Assembly (NCBI GenBank): GCA_030653385.1
Contig: JAURZM010000048.1
Coordinates: 248,001 to 312,000, forward strand
DNA: 64,000 nt
Direction: 5' to 3'
From: Rubrivivax sp.
GTDB lineage: Bacteria > Pseudomonadota > Gammaproteobacteria > Burkholderiales > Burkholderiaceae_C
Positions 34,942 through 43,827 of this stretch are shown piece after piece; positions within the stretch are counted from its first letter, which is position 1; each line of letters starts with the position of its first letter. The notes under the pieces were generated by a model. It saw only the letters and a program-made list of their open reading frames with translations. It ran no database searches and was not told the DNA's origin. The position numbers and the translations under genes are program-made.

Positions 34942-35561
34942 GACTTCTTGCCTTCCGTGGGTGCGGCACCACCGACCGGTTTGCCGTAGGCGGTGCCCCA
35001 GCCCCAGACTTCGCTGCCCTTGCCGCGAGTCAGCACGCGGGTGCGGAAGATATCGGCCACCACGTCGCCGTCACCGCCCAGCAGGGCCTTGGTGCTGCAC
35101 ATCTCGGCGCAAGCCGGCAGCTTGCCTTCGGCCAGGCGGTTGCGGCCGTACTTCTCGTTTTCGCTCAGCGTGCCGTTGTCTTCGGGGCCGCCGGCGCAGA
35201 AGGTGCATTTGTCCATCTTGCCGCGCAAGCCGAAGGTGCCATTGCTGGGGAACTGCGGCGCGCCGAAGGGGCAGGCGTAGCTGCAGTAACCGCAGCCGAT
35301 GCAGGTGTCCTTGTCATGCAGCACCACGCCTTCTGCGGTGCGGTAGAAGCAGTCCACCGGGCACACCGCCATACAGGGTGCGTCGCTGCAGTGCATGCAG
35401 GCCACGCTGATGCTCTTTTCACCCGGCACGCCGTCGTTGAGCGTGACGACCCGGCGGCGGTTCACGCCCCAGGGCACATCGTGTTCGGCCTTGCAGGCGG
35501 TGACGCAGCCGTTGCACTCGATGCAACGCTCGGCGTCGCAGATGAACTTCATTCTTGCCAT
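34938..35561 (-). CDS. Formate dehydrogenase iron-sulfur subunit (beta)
   Basis: The 207-residue ferredoxin-like subunit carries four cysteine groups for [4Fe-4S] clusters (CIECNGCVTAC, CMHCSDAPCMAVC, CIGCGYCSYAC and CTFC...CAEMC) that relay electrons from FdhA to the cytochrome. It lacks the C-terminal membrane helix of E. coli FdnH. An AGGAGA site eight bases before ATG 35561 supports this start. It follows fdhA by 19 bases. Confidence 0.93.
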   Translation of the reverse strand: MARMKFICDAERCIECNGCVTACKAEHDVPWGVNRRRVVTLNDGVPGEKSISVACMHCSDAPCMAVCPVDCFYRTAEGVVLHDKDTCIGCGYCSYACPFGAPQFPSNGTFGLRGKMDKCTFCAGGPEDNGTLSENEKYGRNRLAEGKLPACAEMCSTKALLGGDGDVVADIFRTRVLTRGKGSEVWGWGTAYGKPVGGAAPTEGKKS

Positions 35562-35580
35562 GTCTGTGTCTCCTGCCGGC

Positions 35581-38568
35581 TTAAGCCGTGGCCTTCTCGA
35601 TCTGGCAGACCGTCGTCTTGGTCTCTTGCATCATCGTCACGCTGTCGTAACCGTAGGTGGTGGCGGTGTTCACCGCCTCGCCACGCACGACCGGTGCCGC
35701 GCCGTCGGGGTAGTAGGGCAGCAGGTCCACGCCGCCCCAACGGCCCGAGAAGTGGAAGGGCAACCACACCGTTTCGGCGTCGACCCGTTCTGTCACCATG
35801 GCCTGCACGCGGATGCCCTTGAAGTCGGGCAGCGCGGCCATGGGCGGCGTCTTGAGCCAGACGTATTCGCCATTGCGGATGCCGCGGTCGTTGGCCGCCT
35901 TGGGGTTGATCTCGACGAACATTTCCTGCTGCAGTTCGGCCAGCCAGGGGTTGCTGCGGGTTTCTTCGCCGCCACCTTCGTATTCGACCAGGCGACCGCT
36001 GGACATGATCAGCGGGAAGGTCTTCCCGATGTCCTTGTTCTTGTCCTGCACCGTCTTGAAAAGCGTGGGCAGGCGCCAGAAGGCTTTCTTGTCTTCGTGC
36101 GTGGGGTACTTCGCCACCAGGTCGGCGCGGGTGCTGTACAGCGGCTCGCGATGCTTGGGCACGGGGTCGGGGAAGTTCCACACCAGTGCACGGGCCTTGG
36201 CGTTGCCAAAGGGGTGACAGCCGTGCACCTGCATGGCCACGCGGATGATGCCCCCCGAAGGGTCGGTCTTCCAGTTCTTGCCTTCGGCGGCCTTCTGCTC
36301 GGCTTCGGTGAGGTCGCCCCACCAACCCAGCTTTTTCAGCATCAGGTGATCGAACTCGGGATAGCCGGTGGTCAGGTCGGCACCCTTGGAATGTGAACCG
36401 TCAGCGGCCAGCAGCGACACACCTTCGCGCTCGACACCGAAGTTGGCGCGGAAGTTGCCGCCGCCGTCCATCACGTGTTTGCTGGTGTCGTACAGATTGG
36501 GGCTGCCCGGGTGTTTCATCTCGGGCGTGCCGAAACACGGCCAGGGCAGGCCGAAGTAGTCGCCGTCGAGCTTGTAGCCGGTTTCCTTGTCGATGCCGCC
36601 CTTGGCCTTCAGCGTCTTGATGTCGAAGACGTTCATGTTGCGCATGTGCGCCTTCAGGCGCTCGGGGCTCTGGCCGGTGTAGCCGATGGTCCACACCGAC
36701 TTGTTGATCTCGCGCAGGATGTCCTCGGGCAAGGGCTCGTCCAGGCCCTTGATCTTCTGCATCTTGAAGTTCTTCACCAGCTCCTGGCCGAAGCCCAGCT
36801 TCTGCGCCAGCTGGTGCATGATCATGTGGTCGCTGCGGCTTTCCCACAGCGGCTCGATGACCTGCTGGCGCCACTGGATGCTGCGGTTTGAAGCCGTGCA
36901 GGAACCGCTGGTCTCGAACTGCGTGCAGGCCGGCAGCAGGTAGACGGCGCGGTTGGCGTTCTGGTCTTCAGCCTTGCCCGGCATCGCGGCCATCGCGGCG
37001 GTGGCGCTGGGGAAGGGGTCGATGACCACCAGCAGATCCAGCTTGTCCATGGCCCGCTTCATTTCCAGGCCGCGGCTTTGCGAGTTGGGCGCGTGGCCCC
37101 AGAAGAACAAACCGCGCAGATTGCTGTCCTGGTCGATCAGCTCGTTGTTCTCGAGCACGCCGTCGATCCAGCGCGACACGGTCATGCCGCTCTTGCTCAT
37201 CATGCCGGGGGCGTACTGCTTCTTGATCCACTCGAAGTCCACGCCCCAGGTGTTGGCGAAGTGCTTGAAGGAACCTTCGGCCAGACCGTAGTAGCCCGGC
37301 AAGCTGTCAGGGTTGGGGCCGACGTCGGTGGCGCCCTGCACGTTGTCGTGGCCGCGGAAGATGTTGGTGCCGCCGCCGCTCTTGCCCACGTTGCCCAGCG
37401 CAAGCTGCAGGATGCAGCTGGCCCGCACCATCGCGTTGCCGATGCTGTGCTGCGTCTGGCCCATGCACCACACGATGGTGCTGGGGCGGTTTTCACTCAG
37501 CGTGCGCGCCACCTGCAGGCAGGTGGCTTCGTCGACACCGCAGGCCTCGAGCACCTTGTCGGGTGTCCAGTTGGCCATCACGTCTTCGCGCACTTTTTCC
37601 ATGCCGTAGACGCGGTCCTCGATGTACTTCTTGTCTTCCCAGCCGTTCTTGAAGATGTGGTGCAGCACACCGAACAGAAAGGGAATGTCCGAACCCGAGC
37701 GGATGCGCACGAACTGGTCGGCCTTGGCCGCCGTGCGTGTGAAGCGCGGGTCGACGACGATCATCTTGCAGCCGGTTTCCTTGGCGTGCAGCATGTGCAG
37801 CATGCTCACCGGGTGCGCTTCGGCCGCATTGCTGCCGATGTACATCGCAGCCTTGGAGTTCTGCATGTCGTTGTACGAATTGGTCATCGCACCGTAGCCC
37901 CAGGTGTTGGCCACGCCGGCCACGGTGGTGCTGTGGCAGATGCGTGCCTGGTGGTCGGTGTTGTTGGTGCCCCAGAACGACACCCACTTGCGCAGCAGGT
38001 AAGCCTGCTCGTTGTTGTGTTTGCTGCTGCCCACGAAAAACAGGCTGTCCGGGCCGCTTTGCTGCTTCAGTTCGAGCATCTTCTTGCTGATTTCGTCCAG
38101 CGCCACGTCCCAGCTGATGCGCTGGTACTTGCCGTTGACCAGCTTCATCGGGTACTTCAGGCGGAACTCGCCGTGACCGTGTTCGCGCAGTGCCGCGCCC
38201 TTGGCGCAGTGCGCGCCCAGGTTGATGGGGCTGTCGAAAACCGGCTCCTGGCGCACCCAGACGCCGTTTTCCACCACCGCGTCCACTGCGCAGCCCACCG
38301 AGCAGTGGCCGCAGATGGTGCGCTTGACTTCCACCGTGCCGGTGCCCGTGAGCCCGGCGCGGGCCGGTGCTTTGGCCTCGGCCTTTTTCACCAGCGTCAG
38401 CTGCGAAGCGGCAATGCCGGCGCCCACGCCCATGCCCGAGCGGCGCAGAAAGGCGCGGCGGTCCATGGTGGGAATCGCCCGCTGCATGCCACGGGCCAGC
38501 TGGTTGACCATGCGCGAATGGGCGGGCGATGGACTGGTGGTGTCCGAGGACTTGCGGGTCAGCAACAT
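35581..38568 (-). CDS. fdhA: Formate dehydrogenase catalytic subunit (alpha), Cys-dependent, Tat-exported
   Basis: The 995-residue molybdopterin oxidoreductase oxidises formate to CO2. A twin-arginine leader (DRRAFLRRSGMG, Arg37-Arg38) sends it to the periplasm. The [4Fe-4S] ligands are Cys86, Cys89, Cys93 and Cys121. The metal ligand is Cys211 followed by His212 in ARICHSTTVAGVANTWG, where E. coli FdnG has selenocysteine; the codon is TGC, so this is a sulfur version. The C-terminal dinucleotide-binding domain (PLIMSSGRLVEYEGGG onward) is complete. An AAGGA site precedes the ATG. Bis-pterin Mo or W would be the cofactor; the nearby tungstate genes leave both open. Confidence 0.96.
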   Translation of the reverse strand: MLLTRKSSDTTSPSPAHSRMVNQLARGMQRAIPTMDRRAFLRRSGMGVGAGIAASQLTLVKKAEAKAPARAGLTGTGTVEVKRTICGHCSVGCAVDAVVENGVWVRQEPVFDSPINLGAHCAKGAALREHGHGEFRLKYPMKLVNGKYQRISWDVALDEISKKMLELKQQSGPDSLFFVGSSKHNNEQAYLLRKWVSFWGTNNTDHQARICHSTTVAGVANTWGYGAMTNSYNDMQNSKAAMYIGSNAAEAHPVSMLHMLHAKETGCKMIVVDPRFTRTAAKADQFVRIRSGSDIPFLFGVLHHIFKNGWEDKKYIEDRVYGMEKVREDVMANWTPDKVLEACGVDEATCLQVARTLSENRPSTIVWCMGQTQHSIGNAMVRASCILQLALGNVGKSGGGTNIFRGHDNVQGATDVGPNPDSLPGYYGLAEGSFKHFANTWGVDFEWIKKQYAPGMMSKSGMTVSRWIDGVLENNELIDQDSNLRGLFFWGHAPNSQSRGLEMKRAMDKLDLLVVIDPFPSATAAMAAMPGKAEDQNANRAVYLLPACTQFETSGSCTASNRSIQWRQQVIEPLWESRSDHMIMHQLAQKLGFGQELVKNFKMQKIKGLDEPLPEDILREINKSVWTIGYTGQSPERLKAHMRNMNVFDIKTLKAKGGIDKETGYKLDGDYFGLPWPCFGTPEMKHPGSPNLYDTSKHVMDGGGNFRANFGVEREGVSLLAADGSHSKGADLTTGYPEFDHLMLKKLGWWGDLTEAEQKAAEGKNWKTDPSGGIIRVAMQVHGCHPFGNAKARALVWNFPDPVPKHREPLYSTRADLVAKYPTHEDKKAFWRLPTLFKTVQDKNKDIGKTFPLIMSSGRLVEYEGGGEETRSNPWLAELQQEMFVEINPKAANDRGIRNGEYVWLKTPPMAALPDFKGIRVQAMVTERVDAETVWLPFHFSGRWGGVDLLPYYPDGAAPVVRGEAVNTATTYGYDSVTMMQETKTTVCQIEKATA

Positions 38569-38730
38569 GAGAGGTCCTTCTTCAAGGCCGCCGAGGCGGC
38601 TGAAAGGGTGGCCGGGACGGGCCTGCAGGCAGCCGGCCCGGTGGGCCGGGCCATCGCGGTCGGTGTGTCACGCAGCCGGTGGCGCAGGTCGCCAGCGGAA
38701 AAGGCGTGTCCGGGAAACATCAGACGCGGA

Positions 38731-38976
38731 TCAGACGCGGGCGGTCTGGTAGTAGCGCAGAACGTGTTCAGTAAGCTGGTAGCCACCGGTGGCGGCATCG
38801 GGCGCCAGCGCGGCAACCACCGGCGTGGCCTGCTGCGACAGCGGCAACACGGCAGCCGCGGCGGCCAGCGCACCGGCCGCGCCAGCACCGGCAAACAGCG
38901 TTCGCCTGGACAGGGGGGCGGCCGCCACCGCTTCGCGGCTGATCGCGGGGCTGGACAATTCGGTCTTGCTGCTCAA
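38731..38976 (-). CDS. Formate dehydrogenase-region twin-arginine target protein
   Basis: The 81-residue product starts with TTG (38974-38976) preceded by AAGGAGA. It has a Tat-like motif (LSRRTLFAGAGAAGALAAAAA) near residue 23 and a short tail ending TEHVLRYYQTARV. It fits the known short 'formate dehydrogenase region TAT target' family found first in FDH operons of betaproteobacteria. Function is unknown. A longer ATG frame from 39096 lacks a ribosome site. Confidence 0.8.
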   Translation of the reverse strand: MSSKTELSSPAISREAVAAAPLSRRTLFAGAGAAGALAAAAAVLPLSQQATPVVAALAPDAATGGYQLTEHVLRYYQTARV

Positions 38977-39078
38977 GGCGTCTCCTTTGTGCGCACCCCT
39001 GTGCGTGCGGGTGCTTAACCACCCCAGGATTACCGCCCACGGACCTGACGGCATCAATACGGGGCCACCCCAGGCCAC

Positions 39079-39123
39079 TGCGACAAGTTGTCGCAAGGCC
39101 GGTCAATCTGTCGCTGCACGACA
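39079..39123. promoter_or_regulatory. Two palindromes in the divergent formate dehydrogenase promoter region
   Basis: TGCGACAAGTTGTCGCA at 39079-39095 is an eight-base inverted repeat with one central base. TGTCGCTGCACGACA at 39109-39123 repeats its TGTCG/CGACA halves with a five-base spacer. They lie between the minus-strand FDH operon (start 38976) and the plus-strand maturation operon (start 39247). The shared half-site suggests one regulator controlling both operons. Which protein binds is unknown; the response regulator at 48621 and the ModE-like protein at 47411 are candidates. Confidence 0.55.
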
Positions 39124-39246
39124 AAAAACGCAGGCCGAACCCCTGCGCAAACGAGCGGCCGTCCGCCTGCACCTGCCGCCTAAAATCGGCCCCCTTCGCA
39201 ACCCCATGCCAACGCGCGGCCCCGGCCCGCCTTTCGCGCAGACTTC

Positions 39247-39735
39247 GTGCCAGAACGCCCCACCCTTCAGGTTGCCGTGCAAATCCAGCGCCTTCAGGCC
39301 CCCACACGCTGGGAGGACTGGCGCTTTGCCATCACCGACGTGCTGCTGGACGAAGGCCAGTTCGGCAGCCAGCCGCGGCAACTGCGCGACGACGGCAGCA
39401 GTGCCACCTTTCTGCACCCGGGCCTGCCGGTCACGCTGCACACCGACGAAGCCGAGGGCTACTACCTGAACCTGAGTTCCGGCGCGCCGGTGTGGTTCGT
39501 GATGTGGCGCTTCGACCAGCCCGACCCGCAGCAGCCGCCGCGTGCCTGGCCCGAGTTCGTGACCTTGTCCTACCACGAGGCCGGCCGCCTGCTGGACGCG
39601 CAGGAAAAAGTGGACAACGTGCCATTGCCCGAAGATGTGCGCAGCTGGCTGCAGGCCTTTGCCGACGAACACCACAAGCCCGACGTGAAGCAGCGCCGCC
39701 GGCCGCAGTCGTTCCGCGCGCCAGGTGAAAGGTAA
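39247..39735 (+). CDS. DUF3305 domain protein, formate dehydrogenase-linked
   Basis: The 162-residue product begins with GTG and shows the DUF3305 pattern: VAVQIQRLQAPTRWEDWRF, a GYYLNLSS strand and a WFVMWR block. Members occur beside FDH genes. Role unknown, probably maturation or quality control. It overlaps the next gene by 11 bases. Confidence 0.85.
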   Translation: MPERPTLQVAVQIQRLQAPTRWEDWRFAITDVLLDEGQFGSQPRQLRDDGSSATFLHPGLPVTLHTDEAEGYYLNLSSGAPVWFVMWRFDQPDPQQPPRAWPEFVTLSYHEAGRLLDAQEKVDNVPLPEDVRSWLQAFADEHHKPDVKQRRRPQSFRAPGER

Positions 39736-40447
39736 GCAGCCCGTGCCGGTCGACGAAGCCCCTTTCCTGTCGCGCTGGGCACGCCGCAAGGCACTGGCCC
39801 GCACGGGCCAGCCTTTGCCCGAGCCCGAGCCGACCGCACCCAGCACGGTTCTGACGCCAGAGCCCGCGCCGGAAGTGCAAGTTGCAACTGCCGTGCAGCC
39901 CGTGCCCGGTGCGGCCACACCAGCGCCCGAGTCGCCCGAGCCGCCCCCCGCACTGACGCTGGCCGACGTGGCCGAGCTGACCCGCGATTCCGACTACACG
40001 GGCTTCGTCGCCCAAGGCGTCGCGCCCGAGGTCAAGAACGCCGCCTTGAGAAAGCTGTTCAGCGACCCGCATTTCAACGTCATGGACGGGCTGGACATCT
40101 ACATCGACGATTACGGCAAACCCGACCCGCTGCCGGCCGGCATGTTGCGCAAGATGGTGCAGTCCAAGCTGCTGGGCCTTTTCGACGAAGAAGACAAGGC
40201 CGATGCCGCTGCTGCGGCCCTGGCGGCGCAAGAAACCGACGCCGCTGTCACCCTCACACCACCCGCCGCGCCAGCCGAGACCACACCCGAGAACCCGGCC
40301 GCCTTGGCCGAACCGGCCGAACCCCAAGCCCCGCCCCCCAACACCGCCGCCCATGAAGACCCTGCTGTGCAACTGCAACCAGACGATGACGCTGGACGCG
40401 CCGGCCCTGCGCCAGGCGCTGAGCAAAACCCCGGGCGCCAGCACTGA
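39725..40447 (+). CDS. DUF3306 domain protein, formate dehydrogenase-linked
   Basis: The 240-residue product starts with GTG and has FLSRWARRKALAR near the N-terminus, then a Pro/Ala-rich linker and the DUF3306 core (LADVAELTRDSDYTGFVAQG through a LRKLFSDPHFNVMDGLDIY block). The C-terminal 80 residues are low-complexity and overlap the next gene by 95 bases in another frame. Like DUF3305 it is found only with FDH operons, with no assigned activity. Confidence 0.85.
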   Translation: MKGKQPVPVDEAPFLSRWARRKALARTGQPLPEPEPTAPSTVLTPEPAPEVQVATAVQPVPGAATPAPESPEPPPALTLADVAELTRDSDYTGFVAQGVAPEVKNAALRKLFSDPHFNVMDGLDIYIDDYGKPDPLPAGMLRKMVQSKLLGLFDEEDKADAAAAALAAQETDAAVTLTPPAAPAETTPENPAALAEPAEPQAPPPNTAAHEDPAVQLQPDDDAGRAGPAPGAEQNPGRQH

Positions 40448-42554
40448 GGGCCTGGAGACCGTCCACACGCTGCTGTGCCGGCGTGAAGCCGCCGCCTTCC
40501 AGCGCGCGGCCAAGTCCACCGGCAACAGCGGCGACGAACTGCTGGTGGCCTGCACGCAGGAAAGCCGCCTGTTCCTGGAACTGAACGAAGCCACCGAAGG
40601 GGCGGCCAGCGTGCAGGAGCGACCCATCCACTTCGTCAACATCCGCGAGACCGGTGGCTGGAGCCGCGATCACCGTGTGTCTGCCGCCAGCAAGGGGCCT
40701 TCGACGCTGACACCAAAACTGGCCGCGCTCATTGCCGCGGCCCAGTTGCCGGCGCCCGAACCCGTGCCCACCGTCAGCTACCGAAGCGCAGGCCGCTGCC
40801 TGGTGCTGGGCGACGCCGACGCAGCCGAACAGGCCGCCGGCATGTTGGCCGACCCGTTGGACGTGAGCGTGCTCATCGGCCGCCCGGGTGGTGCCCTGGC
40901 ACAAGCCCACGGCCGCGCCACCCACACCGGCCGCCTGACGCAGCTGCGCGGCTGGCTCGGCAACTTCGAAGCCGAGTGGGAAAGCCACAACCCCATCGAC
41001 CTGGACCTGTGCACGCGCTGCAATGCCTGCGTCGAAGCCTGTCCAGAAGGCGCCATCGGCCTGGACTACCAGGTGAAGCTGGACGCCTGCAAAAGTCACC
41101 GCGACTGCGTGCGGGTGTGCGACGCCGCCGGCGCCATCGACTTCAACCGCCCCGCCATCGGCCACAACGACAGCTTCGACCTGGTGCTGGACCTGCGTGA
41201 GGCGCCCGCCTTCTTGCAGCACCAGCCACCGCAGGGTTACTTCCACACCGGCAGCGACCCACGCAAGCTGCTCGACGCGGTGCTGAAGCTGCGCGACATG
41301 CGCGGTGAATTCGAAAAGCCCAAGTTCTTCAAGTACCAGCACAAGCTGTGTGCCCACAGCCGCAACGAGCTGCAAGGCTGCACCGCCTGCATCGACGTGT
41401 GCAGCACCCGCGCCATCCGAAGTGACGCCTCGCGCAAGGGCAAGACCAAGGGCGAACTGGCCGGTGGTGTCATCGTCGAGCCCTACCTGTGCGTGGGCTG
41501 CGGCGCCTGCAGCACCGTGTGCCCCAGCGGCGCGATGAGCTTTGCCTACCCCGGCACGGTGGACCAGGGCAAACGCCTGCGCACGCTGCTCACGGCCTAC
41601 GGCCACGCGGGTGGCCGTGACGCGGCGCTGCTGATCCACAGCGAAGGTGCGGGCACCGCGCTGGTCAATGAACTGGGCCGCGGTGCGCGTGTTGATGCCT
41701 CGCTGCAAGGCCTGCCTGCGCGTGTGCTGCCGGTGCCGGTGTGGCACACCGCCAGCCTGGGCCTGGACCTGTGGCTCAGCGCCATCGCCCAAGGCGCCAG
41801 CCAGGTGTGGGTGCTGGTGACCGACGAAGACGCGCCTGAATACCGCCAGGCGCTGGCCGAGCAGATGGCCGTGGCCCAGGCCATCCTGACCGGGCTGGGT
41901 TACAGCGGTGAACACCTGCGGCTGCTGACCACACGCGACGCCCGCGACCTGCCCGAACTGGACCGCAGCCTGCGTGCCCCGCCCGCCCGCACCGTGGCCC
42001 GCGCCGCCGCCTTCGCAGTCCAGGCCGACAAACGTGCCACGCTGGACCTGGCGCTGGATCACCTGATGGCGCAGGCACCGCAGCCGGCCGATGACATCGC
42101 CCTGCCCGCTGCCGGTTCGCCTTACGGCACGCTGCTGGTGGACAGCGGCAAGTGCACGCTGTGCCTGAGTTGCGTCAGCGCCTGCCCCGAAGCCGCGCTG
42201 GCCGACAACCCCGACAAGCCGCAGCTGAAGTTCATCGAGAAGAACTGCGTGCAGTGCGGCCTGTGCGCCAAGACCTGCCCGGAAGATGCCATCACCTTGC
42301 AGCCGCGCCTGTGGCTGGCCGACAGCGGCAAGGCACGCAAACTGCCGCGTGTGCTGGCCGAGATGGAGCCCTACCGCTGCATCAAGTGCCAGAAACCTTT
42401 CGGCACCTTGCTGGCTATCCAGAACATGCTGGATAAGCTGCAGGGCCACGCGGCTTTCCAGGGTGCTGCTGCCGACCGCTTGAAGATGTGCGGCGACTGC
42501 CGCGTGGTGGACCTGTACAGCAACCCTGGCGAAGTGCGCATCACCGACCTGTGA
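40353..42554 (+). CDS. Multi-cluster 4Fe-4S ferredoxin-type protein of the formate dehydrogenase maturation operon
   Basis: The 733-residue protein has no signal peptide. CNCNQ occurs at the N-terminus. Three ferredoxin-type Cys groups follow (CTRCNACVEAC, CVGCGACSTVC and CTLCSCVSAC-like), plus CVQCGLCAKTC and a C-terminal CIKC...CGDC zinc- or iron-like pair. A central domain of unknown fold (about 420-560) separates them. The ATG at 40353 is inside the DUF3306 gene. It is probably a cytoplasmic electron carrier or scaffold for FDH assembly; this role is inferred from the operon. Confidence 0.88.
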   Translation: MKTLLCNCNQTMTLDAPALRQALSKTPGASTEGLETVHTLLCRREAAAFQRAAKSTGNSGDELLVACTQESRLFLELNEATEGAASVQERPIHFVNIRETGGWSRDHRVSAASKGPSTLTPKLAALIAAAQLPAPEPVPTVSYRSAGRCLVLGDADAAEQAAGMLADPLDVSVLIGRPGGALAQAHGRATHTGRLTQLRGWLGNFEAEWESHNPIDLDLCTRCNACVEACPEGAIGLDYQVKLDACKSHRDCVRVCDAAGAIDFNRPAIGHNDSFDLVLDLREAPAFLQHQPPQGYFHTGSDPRKLLDAVLKLRDMRGEFEKPKFFKYQHKLCAHSRNELQGCTACIDVCSTRAIRSDASRKGKTKGELAGGVIVEPYLCVGCGACSTVCPSGAMSFAYPGTVDQGKRLRTLLTAYGHAGGRDAALLIHSEGAGTALVNELGRGARVDASLQGLPARVLPVPVWHTASLGLDLWLSAIAQGASQVWVLVTDEDAPEYRQALAEQMAVAQAILTGLGYSGEHLRLLTTRDARDLPELDRSLRAPPARTVARAAAFAVQADKRATLDLALDHLMAQAPQPADDIALPAAGSPYGTLLVDSGKCTLCLSCVSACPEAALADNPDKPQLKFIEKNCVQCGLCAKTCPEDAITLQPRLWLADSGKARKLPRVLAEMEPYRCIKCQKPFGTLLAIQNMLDKLQGHAAFQGAAADRLKMCGDCRVVDLYSNPGEVRITDL

Positions 42555-42556
42555 AC

Positions 42557-43195
42557 ATGAGCATCGACACCCCAACGTCCCCCGTCGTCTTCGGCAGTGC
42601 CGACGGCAGTGAAGAGCTGGCGCGCGCCGAGCTCTACGGCCTGCTGGCCCGCCTGTGGCTGGCGCCGCCCGACGCCGAATTGCTGCAGCAGTTCGGCACC
42701 GCCGTCACCGAAGCGCCGGAGACCGGCGCGCTGCTCGAAGGCCCCTGGCAGGCGCTGGTGGGCGCGCTGCGCAGCACCACCGTCGAAGCCGCCGCAGCCG
42801 AGCACGAAGCGCTGTTTCTGGGCGTGGGCAAGCCCGAGGTGTTTGCCTACGGCTCGTTCTACCTGGCCGGCTTCCTGAACGAAAAGCCGCTGGCCGTGCT
42901 GCGCCACGACCTGGCCGCACTGGGCCTGACACGCGACGCCGCGACGCTGGAAACCGAAGACCACATCGCCTACCTGTTCGAGGTCATGCGCTACCTGATC
43001 GCCGGTGAGGATGTCGCGGTGTGCAACCTGGAGCAGCAACGCCGCTTCTTCCGCGCCCACATCCAGACCTGGGCCGAACGCCTGTGCGAAACCGTCATCG
43101 CCCACCCACGTGCAGACACCTGGCGCGCGTTGGCGGTTTTCACGCAGAACTTCCTGGTGGTCGAGACCCAGGGTTTCGACATGCTGGAAACATGA
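42557..43195 (+). CDS. TorD/DmsD-family molecular chaperone
   Basis: The 212-residue all-helical protein matches the TorD family of chaperones that bind Tat leaders of molybdoenzymes until the cofactor is inserted. The E-D-H-I-A segment ([17 protein letters not shown]) near residue 135 is the family hallmark. The natural client is the FdhA Tat leader encoded divergently. A GTG at 42551 is an alternative start overlapping the upstream stop. Its stop overlaps the mobA ATG. Confidence 0.9.
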   Translation: MSIDTPTSPVVFGSADGSEELARAELYGLLARLWLAPPDAELLQQFGTAVTEAPETGALLEGPWQALVGALRSTTVEAAAAEHEALFLGVGKPEVFAYGSFYLAGFLNEKPLAVLRHDLAALGLTRDAATLETEDHIAYLFEVMRYLIAGEDVAVCNLEQQRRFFRAHIQTWAERLCETVIAHPRADTWRALAVFTQNFLVVETQGFDMLET

Positions 43196-43800
43196 ACACG
43201 ATCGACACACAAGACATCACCGGCCTGATCCTGGCCGGCGGCCGCGGCAGCCGCATGGGCGGTGTCGACAAGGGCCTGCAGAACCACCTGGGCATGCCGC
43301 TGGCCATGCATGCGCTGATGCGGCTGCAGGGCCAGGTGGGGCACATCATGGTCAACGCCAACCGCAACCTGGCGGCCTACGAGTCCATGGGTGTGCCCGT
43401 GTGGCCCGACCCGATGGGTGACTTTCCCGGTCCGCTGGCCGGCTGGCTGGCCGGCCTGGAAAATTGCGAAACACCTTATCTGCTGACGGTGCCTTGCGAC
43501 ACCCCGCTGTTCCCGCTGGACCTGGCGGCGCGCCTGTCACATGCCTTGCTGGCCGAAGACGCCGACTTGGCCATGGCCGCCACCGTTGAAGCGGGTCAGG
43601 TCCAGGTGCAGCCGGTGTTCTGCCTGCTGAAGACCTCGCTCATCGAGAGCCTGGTGGCCTACCTCACCAGCGGCCAGCGCAAGATCGACCGCTGGACGGC
43701 ACAGCATCGCTGCGCCACGGTGGTTTTCGACGACACGCGGGCCTTCTTCAACGCCAACACCGCCGACGAACTGCGGTCGCTGCAGCAGCCCGGCAGCTGA
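43192..43800 (+). CDS. mobA: Molybdenum cofactor guanylyltransferase
   Basis: The 202-residue product matches MobA, which adds GMP to molybdopterin to form the guanine dinucleotide cofactor used by FDH. It has the nucleotide-binding [18 protein letters not shown] near residue 12, a [15 protein letters not shown] block and VPCDTPLFP. The ATG overlaps the TorD-like stop. It closes the divergent FDH maturation operon. Confidence 0.95.
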   Translation: MNTIDTQDITGLILAGGRGSRMGGVDKGLQNHLGMPLAMHALMRLQGQVGHIMVNANRNLAAYESMGVPVWPDPMGDFPGPLAGWLAGLENCETPYLLTVPCDTPLFPLDLAARLSHALLAEDADLAMAATVEAGQVQVQPVFCLLKTSLIESLVAYLTSGQRKIDRWTAQHRCATVVFDDTRAFFNANTADELRSLQQPGS

Positions 43801-43827
43801 AACCCCGCTGCCCGGCTGCCGCGCCAC

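Noticed and set aside
37931..37943. Possible selenocysteine site in formate dehydrogenase
   Set aside because: The ligand codon at residue 211 reads TGC (Cys) on the minus strand, not TGA, and no SECIS-like need arises.
37078..39018. 646-codon plus-strand frame opposite fdhA
   Set aside because: Antisense to the FDH catalytic gene; composition biased and no domain or ribosome site.
40254..42575. 773-codon open frame on the minus strand opposite the ferredoxin-type gene
   Set aside because: The plus strand encodes a clear multi-cluster ferredoxin protein; the antisense frame is His/Gln/Arg-rich without domain features, as expected from GC-rich codon bias.
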